Translations under genes and position numbers: made by a program
From: PALSA-555 sp035468285
GTDB taxonomy: Bacteria; Actinomycetota; Acidimicrobiia; IMCC26256; PALSA-555
Assembly: GCA_035468285.1 (NCBI GenBank)
Contig: DATISY010000009.1
Coordinates: forward strand, 1-64,000
Direction of reading: 5' to 3'
DNA length: 64,000 bases
Shown here: in pieces, positions 1-8,387 of the stretch
How positions within the stretch are numbered: position 1 is the stretch's first letter
Layout: every line of letters starts with the position of its first letter
Notes under the pieces: model-generated
The model's input: only the letters and a program-made list of their open reading frames with translations
The model's database searches: none
What the model was told of the DNA's origin: nothing

Positions 1-1361
1 GTGACGTCGTGGCTCTCGTGCTGCCGCCGGGGCCCGAGTATCTCGTCGGGTATCTCGCGGCGGCGAAGGCCGGTGCGATCACCGCCGGTGTCAACGACCG
101 GCTGACCGCAGCGGAGCGGGCGGTGGTGCTCGGACGCGCCGCGCCGCGCCTCGTGGTCGCGGCGCCGGGCCTGGCGGCCGGTGCGTTCGACCAGGTCGAG
201 GTCGAGCCGGCTCCCACCAGCCGCGCGCTGCTGCGCGGGTTGCGCGTCACGGACGGTTCGCCTCCGCCGCTGCCCGATGACCCCGACCGGCCGGTGGCGA
301 TCATCTTCACGTCGGGGACGACCGGTGTCCCGAAAGGCGCGGTGTACGGGAACCGTCAGCTCGGGTTCATCACCGCGAACGACGTCGGTGACGCGTGGGG
401 AGGCGGGGGCCGGACCTTCTCGGGCACGTCGTTCGCGCACCTGGGGTTCATGACGAAGCTGGAGGGGAACCTGCGGCGCGGCGGGACGACCCACATCGTG
501 CGTCGCTGGAGCGCGCGTCGTTCGTTGGAGATGCTCTCGGAGCACCGCATGACGACGGTGGCGGGTGTCCCCGCCCAGGTCGCGCTCATGCTCCGCCAGC
601 CCGGCTTCGACGACTACGACCTCGACAGCGTCCGCTACATCGTGGTCGGTGGTGGCCCGGTGACACCTGGCCTGGCCGAGGAGGCCCGGGCCCGGTTCGG
701 CGCCGCGCTCGCCACCCGGTACTCGTGCACCGAGGCCGGGATCGGTCTCGGCACCGCCTTCGACGACCCCGACGAGGACGCGGTGCTGAGCGTGGGTCGT
801 CCGCACGCCGCGGTCGAGCTGGTGCTCCTCGATGGCGACGATCGTCCCGTCGGGCCGGGTTCGGTGGGCGCGGTGTGCTTGCGGTCGCCGGCGGTGATGG
901 CGGGCTACTGGCGAGATCCGGACGCGACGCGGGCGGCGTTCACCGATGACGGGTTCGTCCGCACGGGCGACCTCGGGTGGGTCGACGAACGGGGCCGGTT
1001 GCGGCTCGTGGGACGGACGAAAGAGATGTACGTGCGCGGCGGGTACAACGTGTACCCGGTCGAGGTAGAGGGCGTCCTGTCGAGTGCTCCCGGCGTGGCT
1101 GCGGTCGCGGTCGTGCCACGACCCGACCCCGTGATGGGTGAGATCGGGGTCGCGGTCGTCGTCCCTCGCGACTCGACCGACCCTCCGACCCTCGACGCGC
1201 TCCGGGCCCACGGCCAAGCCGCGCTCGCGGTCTACAAGCTGCCGGAGGCGCTCGAGCTGACGGACGCCCTGCCCCTGACCGCGATGGACAAGGTCGATCG
1301 ACGCGCCCTGAGCCAGGTGGTGGCCGGTGGGGCGTCCGGCCCCGTCGGGCGTGCTGGCTGA
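1..1361 (+). CDS. Acyl-CoA synthetase (ANL superfamily), 5' end outside window
   Basis: Adenylate-forming ligase that activates a carboxylic acid with ATP and joins it to CoA. The reading frame is open to the left edge (codons from base 3), so the N-terminus lies outside the window. Visible: phosphate-binding loop FTSGTTGVPKG near base 306, the A8 hinge region RLVGRTKEMYVRGGYNVYP near 1000-1055, and the A10 lysine in AMDKVDRRAL near 1280. All catalytic signatures are intact. It closely resembles the synthetase at 57789-59303 (same GVPKGAVY loop and KEMY-RGGYNVYP hinge), so the two look like paralogues. Family call is firm; the acyl substrate is unknown. Confidence 0.93.
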   Translation, partial: DVVALVLPPGPEYLVGYLAAAKAGAITAGVNDRLTAAERAVVLGRAAPRLVVAAPGLAAGAFDQVEVEPAPTSRALLRGLRVTDGSPPPLPDDPDRPVAIIFTSGTTGVPKGAVYGNRQLGFITANDVGDAWGGGGRTFSGTSFAHLGFMTKLEGNLRRGGTTHIVRRWSARRSLEMLSEHRMTTVAGVPAQVALMLRQPGFDDYDLDSVRYIVVGGGPVTPGLAEEARARFGAALATRYSCTEAGIGLGTAFDDPDEDAVLSVGRPHAAVELVLLDGDDRPVGPGSVGAVCLRSPAVMAGYWRDPDATRAAFTDDGFVRTGDLGWVDERGRLRLVGRTKEMYVRGGYNVYPVEVEGVLSSAPGVAAVAVVPRPDPVMGEIGVAVVVPRDSTDPPTLDALRAHGQAALAVYKLPEALELTDALPLTAMDKVDRRALSQVVAGGASGPVGRAG

Positions 1362-1737
1362 GGAGACGACGATGCGCGCCACCGGGGACGAGCTCGTGCG
1401 GATCGGGCGGCCCCACGCCGCCGCGGAAGCCGCCGACGACTTTCGCCACGACGATGGTCACTCGCGCTGTCCGGTGCGCGGCTCTACGCCAGCGACCGCC
1501 TCTTGGAGCTGCTGTTCGGGACGACGGTGGCGCTGGCCACGCCGCTCACCTGAGGCCCACCGCCGGGTCCGCTGACCGGTCGGGACGGAGGCGCGCCGCG
1601 CGCGGATCGCGCGGGCGGCCGGCGAGGGACGAGCGTGTCACCCGGGTCGAAACTGCCCAGATCGGGTGGCTGCGGGGCGAGGCGTTGGGGGTGGGGCCGA
1701 TGCCCACCGGGGTGGCGCTGTCGAGTAGAACACTCCG
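1362..1737. other. Intergenic gap, no gene recognised
   Basis: 376 bases between the acyl-CoA synthetase and the DUF3048 lipoprotein. Short open frames exist but none has a recognisable product or a good start. One frame ending at the TGA at 1551 reads as plausible protein (LSGARLYASDRLLELLFG) for about 30 codons without a start, and could be a gene relic. No tRNA or clear hairpin seen. Confidence 0.5.
1726..1731 (+). promoter_or_regulatory. Possible -10 element of leaderless DUF3048 gene
   Basis: TAGAAC ends 6 nt before the GTG at 1738. It fits the TASNNT leaderless pattern of this window except for the last base (C instead of T), so it is a weak member. Confidence 0.35.
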
Positions 1738-2808
1738 GTGCGCTCACGCCTTTTCCTTTCCGTTGTCGCGCTCACAATCGTCGCCGCTGCCTGCGGTGGG
1801 GGTGGCGGAAACGTGTCGGCGAAGCACAAGACCGCGCCGACGACCACGACGCCGAAGGGCCCCCCGGTGGCGCCGCTCACCGGCCTGCCGGACCCGACGG
1901 GGCAGACCTTCAACCGGCCGGCACTGTCGGTGAAGATCGAGAACGCTCCTGAGTCCCGGCCTCAGACGGGGCTCCAGAGCGCCGACATCGTCTACGAGCA
2001 GGTCGTCGAGGACGGCATCACCCGGTTCATGGCCGTGTTCAACTCGAACATCCCGCCCGTCGTCGGCCCGATCCGCTCGGGCCGCATCATGGACCCGTAC
2101 CTGGCCGCCCCCTTCGGTGGCATCTTCGCGTACTCCGGCGGGATCCAGGCGACCGAGGACGCGATCAAGGCGACGCCCGGCGTGAACGTGATCGTGGACA
2201 CCGGGTCCGACCCGGCGCTGTTCCGCGACAACTCGAAGCCCGCACCACACAACCTCTACGGCCACACGGACCAGCTCCTGGCCCGGGGCGGCAAGCCCGT
2301 CCCGCCGCCGGCCCAGTTCAGCTACCTGCCGGCCGGTGTCCCGTTCACCGGCGACAACGTCAACGCGTTCACCATCAAGTACAACCCGACGTACGGTGAC
2401 CCGACGTACACGTGGGACGCGACGATCGGCGCGTGGCGCCGCTCGATCGGCGCCACGCCGTTCACGACGACCGACGGCGGCCAGGTCACCCCGAACAACG
2501 TGATCATCCAGTTCGTCGGCTCGCTCCTCCCGAGCCCCGAGGCCGGCAGCTTCAACCTCGTCGGATCCGGCGACGCGTGGATCTTCAGCGCCGGCAAGCT
2601 CGTCCGAGGCAAGTGGTCCCGCACCGGGTCGACGACCCCGACGTCGTTCACCGACGCCAATGGTGCGCCCGTCCGGCTCACCCCGGGTCGCACGTGGGTC
2701 GAGTTCGACGGCGCGGCCGCCTCGTTCGGCGGCGTCAGCATCGTCCCGGGCCCACCGACCCCGTCCACCCTGCCCACGACCACGACCACGACCAAGAAGA
2801 AGAAGTAG
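1738..2808 (+). CDS. DUF3048 domain lipoprotein (YerB-like)
   Basis: Predicted secreted lipoprotein of 356 residues. The N-terminus has a short hydrophobic segment followed by a lipobox-like cysteine (VAAAC, about residue 19) and a Gly/Thr-rich linker. Residues about 45-330 carry the DUF3048 signature: PLTGLPDP, VKIENAPESRPQTGL, DIVYEQVVEDGITRF and GPIRSGR. The C-terminus is a Thr/Lys-rich tail. Homologues include Bacillus YerB; function is unknown. The GTG start places the signal peptide at the N-terminus. It stands alone, convergent with the ABC operon. Confidence 0.9.
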   Translation: MRSRLFLSVVALTIVAAACGGGGGNVSAKHKTAPTTTTPKGPPVAPLTGLPDPTGQTFNRPALSVKIENAPESRPQTGLQSADIVYEQVVEDGITRFMAVFNSNIPPVVGPIRSGRIMDPYLAAPFGGIFAYSGGIQATEDAIKATPGVNVIVDTGSDPALFRDNSKPAPHNLYGHTDQLLARGGKPVPPPAQFSYLPAGVPFTGDNVNAFTIKYNPTYGDPTYTWDATIGAWRRSIGATPFTTTDGGQVTPNNVIIQFVGSLLPSPEAGSFNLVGSGDAWIFSAGKLVRGKWSRTGSTTPTSFTDANGAPVRLTPGRTWVEFDGAAASFGGVSIVPGPPTPSTLPTTTTTTKKKK

Positions 2809-2861
2809 CCGTCGCCGGGCGGCGGGTGCCGACCATCCCCGCCCCCGCCGCGACGGCCGGC

Positions 2862-2883
2862 GGGCGTCGTTGGGTTGACGCCC
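2862..2883. terminator. Possible hairpin between convergent genes
   Basis: GGGCGTC and GACGCCC form a perfect 7-bp stem around an 8-nt loop, between the stops of the DUF3048 gene and the ABC permease. There is no T-tract, so terminator function is tentative. Confidence 0.4.
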
Positions 2884-2890
2884 CGGCCGG

Positions 2891-3814
2891 TCAGGCGGCG
2901 CGGTCGAAGAGGACCGCCACCTGGCTGGCGTCGGCCGCCTCGTCGACCAGCCCGTATCGGCGGCGGATGGCCCGTTCCGCGGTCCCGAAGAGCAGCTCGT
3001 CGACGAGGACGCCGATGACGAGGATGACGATCATCACCGCGATGAGACCCGCCGCGTCGAGGTTCTGACGGGCGAACTCGAGGCGCTGGCCGAGGGAGAA
3101 GGTCCCGGGGATCTGGACGAGGAGCTCGCCGGCCAGGAGGCTGCGCCAGGCGAACGCCCAGCCCTGCTTGAGCCCGGCCACGAAGGCGGGCAGGGCAGCC
3201 GGGAGGATGACGTGACGGAAGGCGCTGATCCCGCGAGCGCCGAGCACGCGACCGGCGCGGAGCCACAGCGGCGGGATCGTGTCGATGCCGCTGATGAGGC
3301 CGTTGGCAATGGACGGCGCCGCCCCGAGGACCACGACGAACAGGATCGCCCCGTCTGTCAGCTTGAACAGCAGGATCGCGAGCGGGAACCAGGCGATCGA
3401 CGGCATCGTCTGCAGGCCGGTGATCAGCGATCCGACCGCGGCGCGCAACACGCGCACCCGCGCGACGACCGCGCCGACGACGCTCCCAATGATGATCGCG
3501 AGGCCGAAGCCTTGCGCGGCTCGGCCGAGTGTCGTCCCCGCGGCCTGGAGGAGGTCGCTGAGATTGTCGACGAGTGTCGAGAACACCTTCGCCGGGCCCG
3601 GGAGCAGGTACTCGGGGCGCCAGCCGGTCCAGACGACGATCTGCCAGAACCCGACGAAGATCGCGACGGCGAGCGCCTTCGGCCAGATGTGCTTCCAGAT
3701 CCGCGCGGTCAGCCGAGACCGGGGGCGCAGCCCGATCTCGAGCGCGTCGAGCCCGGCGAGCTCGGCATCGATGCGGCCCCCTACGGACCGGGCATCGGAC
3801 TCAGCGTTCGCCAT
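2891..3814 (-). CDS. ABC transporter permease, sulfonate/nitrate/taurine type
   Basis: Inner-membrane subunit of an ABC importer, 307 residues, with about six hydrophobic segments. The EAA-type cytoplasmic loop that contacts the ATPase is visible as VLGARGISAFRHVILPAALP followed by FVAGLKQGWAFAW. It is the last gene of a three-gene reverse-strand operon (binding protein, ATPase, permease); its ATG overlaps the end of the ATPase gene by 14 nt. The family imports aliphatic sulfonates, taurine, nitrate or similar small anions. The exact substrate cannot be told. Confidence 0.92.
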   Translation of the reverse strand: MANAESDARSVGGRIDAELAGLDALEIGLRPRSRLTARIWKHIWPKALAVAIFVGFWQIVVWTGWRPEYLLPGPAKVFSTLVDNLSDLLQAAGTTLGRAAQGFGLAIIIGSVVGAVVARVRVLRAAVGSLITGLQTMPSIAWFPLAILLFKLTDGAILFVVVLGAAPSIANGLISGIDTIPPLWLRAGRVLGARGISAFRHVILPAALPAFVAGLKQGWAFAWRSLLAGELLVQIPGTFSLGQRLEFARQNLDAAGLIAVMIVILVIGVLVDELLFGTAERAIRRRYGLVDEAADASQVAVLFDRAA

Positions 3815-4637
3815 GGCGGGTCACCTCGGCGCGGAGCTGGTCAGTGATCGTCGCCGCGAGGTTCGCGACCGCGGGCGAGTCGATACGGCGAGGCCGCTCG
3901 ATGTCCACGGGGAACTCGGCGAGGACGCGCCCGGGACGACTGGAGAGCAGGACGACCCGGTCACCGAGCCGGACTGACTCGCGGACGTTGTGGGTGACGA
4001 ACAGGACCGTCAGCCCGGCGTCGCGCCAGATCCGCTCGACCTCGTCGTGGAGGACGTCGCGGGTCATGGCGTCGAGCGCGCCGAACGGCTCGTCCATGAG
4101 CAAGACGTCGGCCCGCTGGCCGAGGGCTCGGGCCAGCGCTACCCGCTGGCGCATCCCACCGGACAGCTCGTGAGGCCGCTTCGTGGCGAACTCCTGGAGG
4201 TGCACGATGCGGAGCAGCTCCTCCACTCGCGCCCGTCGCTCGGCGCGGGCGGCGCCGTCGAGGCGCAACGGGAGCTCGATGTTGCGGGCCGCGGTGAGCC
4301 AGGGGAACAGCGCCGGCTCCTGGAACATGAGCGTGGCCCGTCCTTCCACGGTCACCTCCCCCGCGCTCGCCCGGTCCAGGCCCGCGACCAGGTTCAGCAG
4401 GGTGCTCTTCCCGCACCCGGACGCGCCGACGACGCACACGAACCCGCCGGGTTCGATGTCGAGGGTGAGGCGGTCGAGGGCCGGAACCGGGTTCGCGGCG
4501 TCGCCGTAGACCTTCGAGACCTCACCGATCCGGACCCGGCCCCGATCGCCCATCGGGCGCGTCCCCGTCGTCGGGGCGAGGGCCGGGTCGACCGGTGAGC
4601 TCACAGCCGATCTCCTGACGCGCGCCGCGACCGTCAT
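3801..4637 (-). CDS. ABC transporter ATP-binding protein, SsuB/TauB/NrtD type
   Basis: Energy-coupling ATPase, 278 residues. Walker A GASGCGKST, Q-loop MFQEPALFPW, signature LSGGMRQR, Walker B VLLMDEPFGALD and the H-loop THN are all present and in order. The ALFPW form after the Q-loop is typical of the nitrate/sulfonate/taurine subfamily. The first ~35 residues precede the ABC domain, so an internal start (for example near residue 29) is possible. The ATG overlaps the stop of the binding-protein gene (ATGA), indicating translational coupling. Confidence 0.94.
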   Translation of the reverse strand: MTVAARVRRSAVSSPVDPALAPTTGTRPMGDRGRVRIGEVSKVYGDAANPVPALDRLTLDIEPGGFVCVVGASGCGKSTLLNLVAGLDRASAGEVTVEGRATLMFQEPALFPWLTAARNIELPLRLDGAARAERRARVEELLRIVHLQEFATKRPHELSGGMRQRVALARALGQRADVLLMDEPFGALDAMTRDVLHDEVERIWRDAGLTVLFVTHNVRESVRLGDRVVLLSSRPGRVLAEFPVDIERPRRIDSPAVANLAATITDQLRAEVTRHGER

Positions 4638-5689
4638 GGTGCGGCGATCACCGGTTGCTGTCTCGCCTTGAGCACCTTGTTCAGCAGCCGAAGATCGTAG
4701 AGGCCCTTGAGGTTGGCGCTCTTCAGCAGCCCGAGCTTCTTGGCGTTGTCCGCCGTGGTCTGCAGCGACGAGGCGATCGGGTCGTTGGTGAAGGTGATCG
4801 ACTGGAACGACGCGGCGATGATGCTCGGGGCGAGGCTCTTGCCGGTGGCGTGCACGATGCCCTGCCCGACGAGCTGCTCGGCACGGGTCGGGTTAGTGGC
4901 GATGAGGTGCACCGCGTCGACCTGGCCGGTGAGCAGGCTTTGCACCACGTCGGGGTGTGCTTGCAGGAAGTCGGTGCGGACGAGGAGCTCGGTGGTGACG
5001 AACGTCCCGTGCGGCCACAGGGTGCGCTCGTCCACGAGGACCTTGCCGCCACCCTCGGTCACGAGCCGCGTGGCCCACGGCTCCGGCACCCACGCTCCGT
5101 CGATCTGCTTCTGCTCGAAGGCCTGCAGCGTCACCGCGTTGTCCTGGGGCCGGATGGAGACGTCGCCGCCGCCGCTGACGTCGGTCTTGAGGCCGTGCTT
5201 GCTCAGATAGGTGCGCAACGCGACGTCCTGGGTGTTGCCGAGCTGTGGTGACGCGAGGACCTTGCCTTTCAGGTCGGCGGCCTTGGTGATGCCCGGGCGC
5301 ACGACGAGGAACGCCCCGCCCGACGCCGCGCCGGACACGACCCGGACCCCGCCGTGCGATTGGACGAAGGCGTTGATGGCCGGGTTCGGACCGACATACG
5401 TCGCGTCGATGGAACCCGACAGGAGCGCCTCACCGGCCGCCGGGCCGGCGTTGAATGTCGTCAGCGAGAGCTTCACGTTCGGGCCCAGATCCTGCTGGAA
5501 CAGCCCGCTCTCCACGCCGACGAGCGCAGGCGCGTGGGTGACGTTCGGGAAGTAGCCGAGGTGCAACGTCGTCGTCGACGGGGCCGCCGCCGCCCCCACC
5601 GGCGAGAGCGTCGCGGCGACGACCGACCCCGCCAGGGCGAGGACGACGGCCGCGACGAGCGGTGCCCGTCGGTGGAAGTCGGCCAGCAT
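4634..5689 (-). CDS. ABC transporter substrate-binding protein, SsuA-like
   Basis: Periplasmic or surface binding protein, about 351 residues, with an N-terminal signal segment rich in Ala/Val ending near GAAAAPS. Family marks: LGYFPNVTHAPALVG near the mature N-terminus, GPNPAINAF, and the GAWVPEPWA segment. The ATG at 5689 is preferred over a TTG four codons upstream because GGAG sits 6 nt before it. It is the first gene of the operon and divergent from the Rrf2 regulator at 5804. Sulfonate or a related sulfur source is inferred from the family and the cysteine-bearing regulator. Confidence 0.9.
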   Translation of the reverse strand: MLADFHRRAPLVAAVVLALAGSVVAATLSPVGAAAAPSTTTLHLGYFPNVTHAPALVGVESGLFQQDLGPNVKLSLTTFNAGPAAGEALLSGSIDATYVGPNPAINAFVQSHGGVRVVSGAASGGAFLVVRPGITKAADLKGKVLASPQLGNTQDVALRTYLSKHGLKTDVSGGGDVSIRPQDNAVTLQAFEQKQIDGAWVPEPWATRLVTEGGGKVLVDERTLWPHGTFVTTELLVRTDFLQAHPDVVQSLLTGQVDAVHLIATNPTRAEQLVGQGIVHATGKSLAPSIIAASFQSITFTNDPIASSLQTTADNAKKLGLLKSANLKGLYDLRLLNKVLKARQQPVIAAP

Positions 5690-5714
5690 GGTGCGCTCCA
5701 ATCCCGGTATCTCT

Positions 5715-5750
5715 AGGAAACTTGATTAATAAAGTCAGGAAACTAAACTA
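5715..5750. promoter_or_regulatory. AT-rich divergent operator/promoter of ABC operon and Rrf2 gene
   Basis: An AT-rich island in GC-rich surroundings. It holds a 16-bp imperfect palindrome at 5720-5735 (ACTTGATTAATAAAGT, 14 of 16 positions symmetric), flanked by direct repeats AGGAAACT at 5715-5722 and 5737-5744, 22 bp apart (about two helical turns). A forward promoter fits: TTGATT at 5722-5727, 16-bp spacer, TAAACT at 5744-5749. The complement of 5745-5750 gives TAGTTT as a possible reverse -10. The palindrome overlaps the forward -35, suggesting autoregulation by the Rrf2 protein. Confidence 0.65.
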
Positions 5751-5803
5751 TGGAGAGAACCAGGTCAAGGTGACTCGTTCTGAGGCCCGGGGAGCCCGCC
5801 ACC

Positions 5804-6283
5804 ATGTGGATCAACCGCCGCACTGACTACGCCACTCGAGCGGTGCTGGCCCTGGCGCTGGCCGATGGGAGTTATCCCCACAAGCTCCAGGAGCTCGCAG
5901 CCGCCACCCAGACCCCGGTCACGGTGCTCGAGCAGCTCCTCCCCCAGCTCCGCGCCGCCGGGATCGTGCGCTCCGAGCGCGGCCCCACCGGGGGCTACCG
6001 GCTGAACCACCCCCCCGAGGACATCACGCTGGGGAAGGTGGTTCGCCTCATCCAGGGACCGCTCGCCCCGATCTCGTGCGCGACACGTCACGGCCCCGAG
6101 CCCTGCCCGATGGAGCTGGGCTGCAGCCTCCAGGAGACCTGGGCTGCGGTGCGCGACGCGACGATCGCGATCCTGGACTCCACGACGTTCGCTGACCTGG
6201 CCGCCCGGGCCGACGGTCGCTGGACCGAGACTCCGGTGACGGTGACCACGCCGGGTACGCAGCCCGCCCCTACCCCGGCGTAG
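5804..6283 (+). CDS. Rrf2-family transcriptional regulator with three cysteines
   Basis: Winged-helix DNA-binding regulator, 159 residues. The N-terminus RRTDYATRAVLALA and the wing RSERGPTGGYRL are typical of Rrf2. Residues about 92-108 contain C-X8-C-X5-C (in CATRHGPEPCPMELGC), the position where IscR, NsrR and RirA bind an Fe-S cluster. So it probably senses iron-sulfur, redox or sulfur status. It is divergent from the ABC importer and shares the AT-rich operator, the natural target. The C-terminal tail is Thr/Pro-rich. Confidence 0.9.
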   Translation: MWINRRTDYATRAVLALALADGSYPHKLQELAAATQTPVTVLEQLLPQLRAAGIVRSERGPTGGYRLNHPPEDITLGKVVRLIQGPLAPISCATRHGPEPCPMELGCSLQETWAAVRDATIAILDSTTFADLAARADGRWTETPVTVTTPGTQPAPTPA

Positions 6284-6307
6284 GCGCGGCCTGGCACCAG
6301 CGAAGGG

Positions 6308-6323
6308 CTGACACCGACGTCAG
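6308..6323. promoter_or_regulatory. CTGACR-N4-YGTCAG palindrome upstream of ACAD
   Basis: Reads CTGACACCGACGTCAG, a perfect 6+6 inverted repeat in the R/Y consensus. It lies between the Rrf2 stop and the ACAD start at 6341 (centre about 25 nt upstream). A TACGGT hexamer at 6325-6330, 10 nt before the ATG, may be the -10 element, putting the palindrome over the -35 region. Confidence 0.7.
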
Positions 6324-6340
6324 ATACGGTGCTCGCCGAC

Positions 6341-7471
6341 ATGCAGCTGGAATTCACGTCCGAGCAAGAGGACCTGCGCGACAGCGTGCGCGCGGTGCTC
6401 GAGCACGAGTGCCCGATGACCCTCGTCCGGGCGGTCGTCGAGACCGGCGTCGCGCCCGACGCGCTCTGGAAGCACATGGTCGACCTCGGCTGGACTGCCC
6501 TCACCGTCCCGGAGACGGCCGGCGGCCTGGGTCTCGGCCCGGTCGAGCTCGCGGTCGTCGTCGAGGAGCTGGGCCGCGTCGTCGCGCCGGGACCGTTCCT
6601 CGCCAGCGTCACCCAGTTCACGCCCGCAGTGCGTGCCACGGGCAGCCCGGCCCAGCAGGAGCGCTTCCTGGGCCCCCTCGTGGAGGGGACCGGCACCGGG
6701 GCGCTCGCCGTCACCGAGCTCGGAGCCGAGACGGACCCGCGCGCGGTGCAGGCCACTGCGACCCGAGACGGCGCCGAGTGGAGGCTGTCCGGCACGAAGA
6801 CGTTCGTCCTCGACGGCGACACCGCCGATGAGGTCGTCGTCGTGGCGCGTGAGCCCGGAACGAGGGGCGAGGCAGGCGTCGTCGCGCTCGTGACCCCTCG
6901 CGACGCCCTTCGGGTCACCCCCCGGCGCCCACTCGACGCGACCCGGTCGCTGGTCGACCTCGATCTTGACGGCGCGCGGGTGTCCGACGACCGCCGCCTC
7001 GGCGAGCCCGGACCGGCGACGGTGCTGGCCCTGCACCGCGCCATCGACGAGGCCACCGCGATGCTCGCGGTCGAGATCGTCGGCACTTCCCAGGCGATCT
7101 TCGACGTGACGCTGGAGTACGCCAAGCAGCGAGAGCAGTTCGGCGTGCCCATCGGGTCGTTCCAGGCGATCAAGCACAAGTTCGCCGACCTGCTCATCGC
7201 GCTCGAGCGGGCCCGGGCCACCGCCTACTTCGCGGCCCTCTGCGTGGCGGAGGACGACCCGCGGCGAGCAATCGCCGTCGCGACCGCGAAGGCCGCGGCC
7301 GGGGACTGTCAGCGGCGGTTCGGGAAGGAAGGCATCCAGATCCTCGGAGGCATCGGGTACACGTGGGAGCACGACATGCATCTGTACGTGCGTCGCGTCA
7401 AGACCGACGCCCAGCTGTTCGGGACCGCGCAACAGCAGCGACGCCGCATCGCGACACTGCTCGGCCTCTGA
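6341..7471 (+). CDS. Acyl-CoA dehydrogenase
   Basis: FAD-dependent alpha,beta-desaturase of an acyl-CoA, about 376 residues. Starts MQLEFTSEQEDLRDSVR; the ATG at 6341 is preferred to a GTG at 6329 that lies in the promoter-like region. Family marks: AVTELGAETD mid-domain, the C-terminal helix EYAKQREQFGVPIGSFQAIKHK, and ILGGIGYTWEHDMHLYVRR. It resembles the subunits that pair with a second ACAD in actinobacterial steroid-type systems, but its partner is not adjacent. A CTGAC palindrome precedes it, and a strong hairpin follows the stop. Confidence 0.92.
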   Translation: MQLEFTSEQEDLRDSVRAVLEHECPMTLVRAVVETGVAPDALWKHMVDLGWTALTVPETAGGLGLGPVELAVVVEELGRVVAPGPFLASVTQFTPAVRATGSPAQQERFLGPLVEGTGTGALAVTELGAETDPRAVQATATRDGAEWRLSGTKTFVLDGDTADEVVVVAREPGTRGEAGVVALVTPRDALRVTPRRPLDATRSLVDLDLDGARVSDDRRLGEPGPATVLALHRAIDEATAMLAVEIVGTSQAIFDVTLEYAKQREQFGVPIGSFQAIKHKFADLLIALERARATAYFAALCVAEDDPRRAIAVATAKAAAGDCQRRFGKEGIQILGGIGYTWEHDMHLYVRRVKTDAQLFGTAQQQRRRIATLLGL

Positions 7472-7474
7472 CGC

Positions 7475-7504
7475 GACAACGCCCGGCTCACGCCGGGCGT
7501 TGTC
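7475..7504. terminator. Perfect 13-bp hairpin between convergent genes
   Basis: GACAACGCCCGGC and GCCGGGCGTTGTC pair perfectly around a 4-nt loop (TCAC), just after the ACAD stop and before the end of the opposite gene. There is no U-tract on either side, as is common for actinobacterial terminators. It would serve both genes. Confidence 0.75.
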
Positions 7505-7525
7505 TCAGACTGCCTGCGATCAGGG

Positions 7526-8293
7526 TCAGAACATGATCTCCCACAGGGCGTACCAGACGACCACGAGGACGAGGCCGGTGCCGATGGCGCGCCAGTGGTT
7601 CTCGTAGACCCAGTTCGTGATGTTACCGGCGGCCCGGCCGCCGATGATCCCGAGGGCGCTGAGCTCGAACACAGCCCAGATGACGGCCGTGATCGCGAAG
7701 TAGATCCCCCGATCGCTGCTCTTCGTCGTGTTGTAGAGCCCCGAGTTGAAGAAGTGCGCGGTGCCCACCATGAAGAACAGCATCGGGAACGAGAAGATGG
7801 TGTTTTGGCGCGACGCCAGCGCCGACCGGCGAGCGGCGTCCGGGACGGCGGGGTCTGCCTGCCCGCCCGCTTGGACGTTGCGGGCGTTGGCGATGACTTT
7901 CTTCTGCTGGGGCCAGATGACCAGCCAGACGTTGAGGAACATGGTGACGCCGAGCAGGATGCCGGTCGCGATGCTGATCCCGCTGCTGCTCTTCCAGTAG
8001 TCGCCGCTGATTAGCTCCGTCTTGCCGAGGTACCGCTGATCCAGCAGGAGCAGGATGCCGAACCCGAGGGTCGCCGCCGCGGCCCAGCGGAACCACCACA
8101 GGGCCCGGGAGGCCAGCTTGTCGACGGCGTTGTTCCGGGCGGCCGCGTCCATCTGCGCGAACGACGGCACCTGGACGAAGTTGAAGTAGTAGAGCAGGCC
8201 GATCCAGGTGATCCCGACGACCACGTGGGCCCACCGGGCAAGGAACGCCAGGCCCGGCTCGCGGTTGAAGATGTTCACGGCCAGGTGCAGCAT
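7526..8293 (-). CDS. Urate_ox_N-type integral membrane protein (stand-alone)
   Basis: Multi-pass membrane protein, about 255 residues and roughly six hydrophobic helices. WAHVVVGITWIGLLYYFNFVQ in the first helix matches the membrane domain of urate hydroxylase (PF06181), which oxidises urate and in full-length forms is fused to a cytochrome c domain. No CxxCH heme motif or extra domain is present. No purine-catabolism genes lie nearby, so a urate role is only a family-based guess. The ATG at 8293 is chosen for the GAGGGGGG ribosome site upstream. Confidence 0.75.
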   Translation of the reverse strand: MLHLAVNIFNREPGLAFLARWAHVVVGITWIGLLYYFNFVQVPSFAQMDAAARNNAVDKLASRALWWFRWAAAATLGFGILLLLDQRYLGKTELISGDYWKSSSGISIATGILLGVTMFLNVWLVIWPQQKKVIANARNVQAGGQADPAVPDAARRSALASRQNTIFSFPMLFFMVGTAHFFNSGLYNTTKSSDRGIYFAITAVIWAVFELSALGIIGGRAAGNITNWVYENHWRAIGTGLVLVVVWYALWEIMF

Positions 8294-8387
8294 GGTGTGG
8301 GCCCCCCTCACGGTTCCTGCAAGGTCGGCGGCAACGTAGCACCCATTCCCGCCCGCGACCGGCTGGACACGTCCCCGGCGGGCCCAC

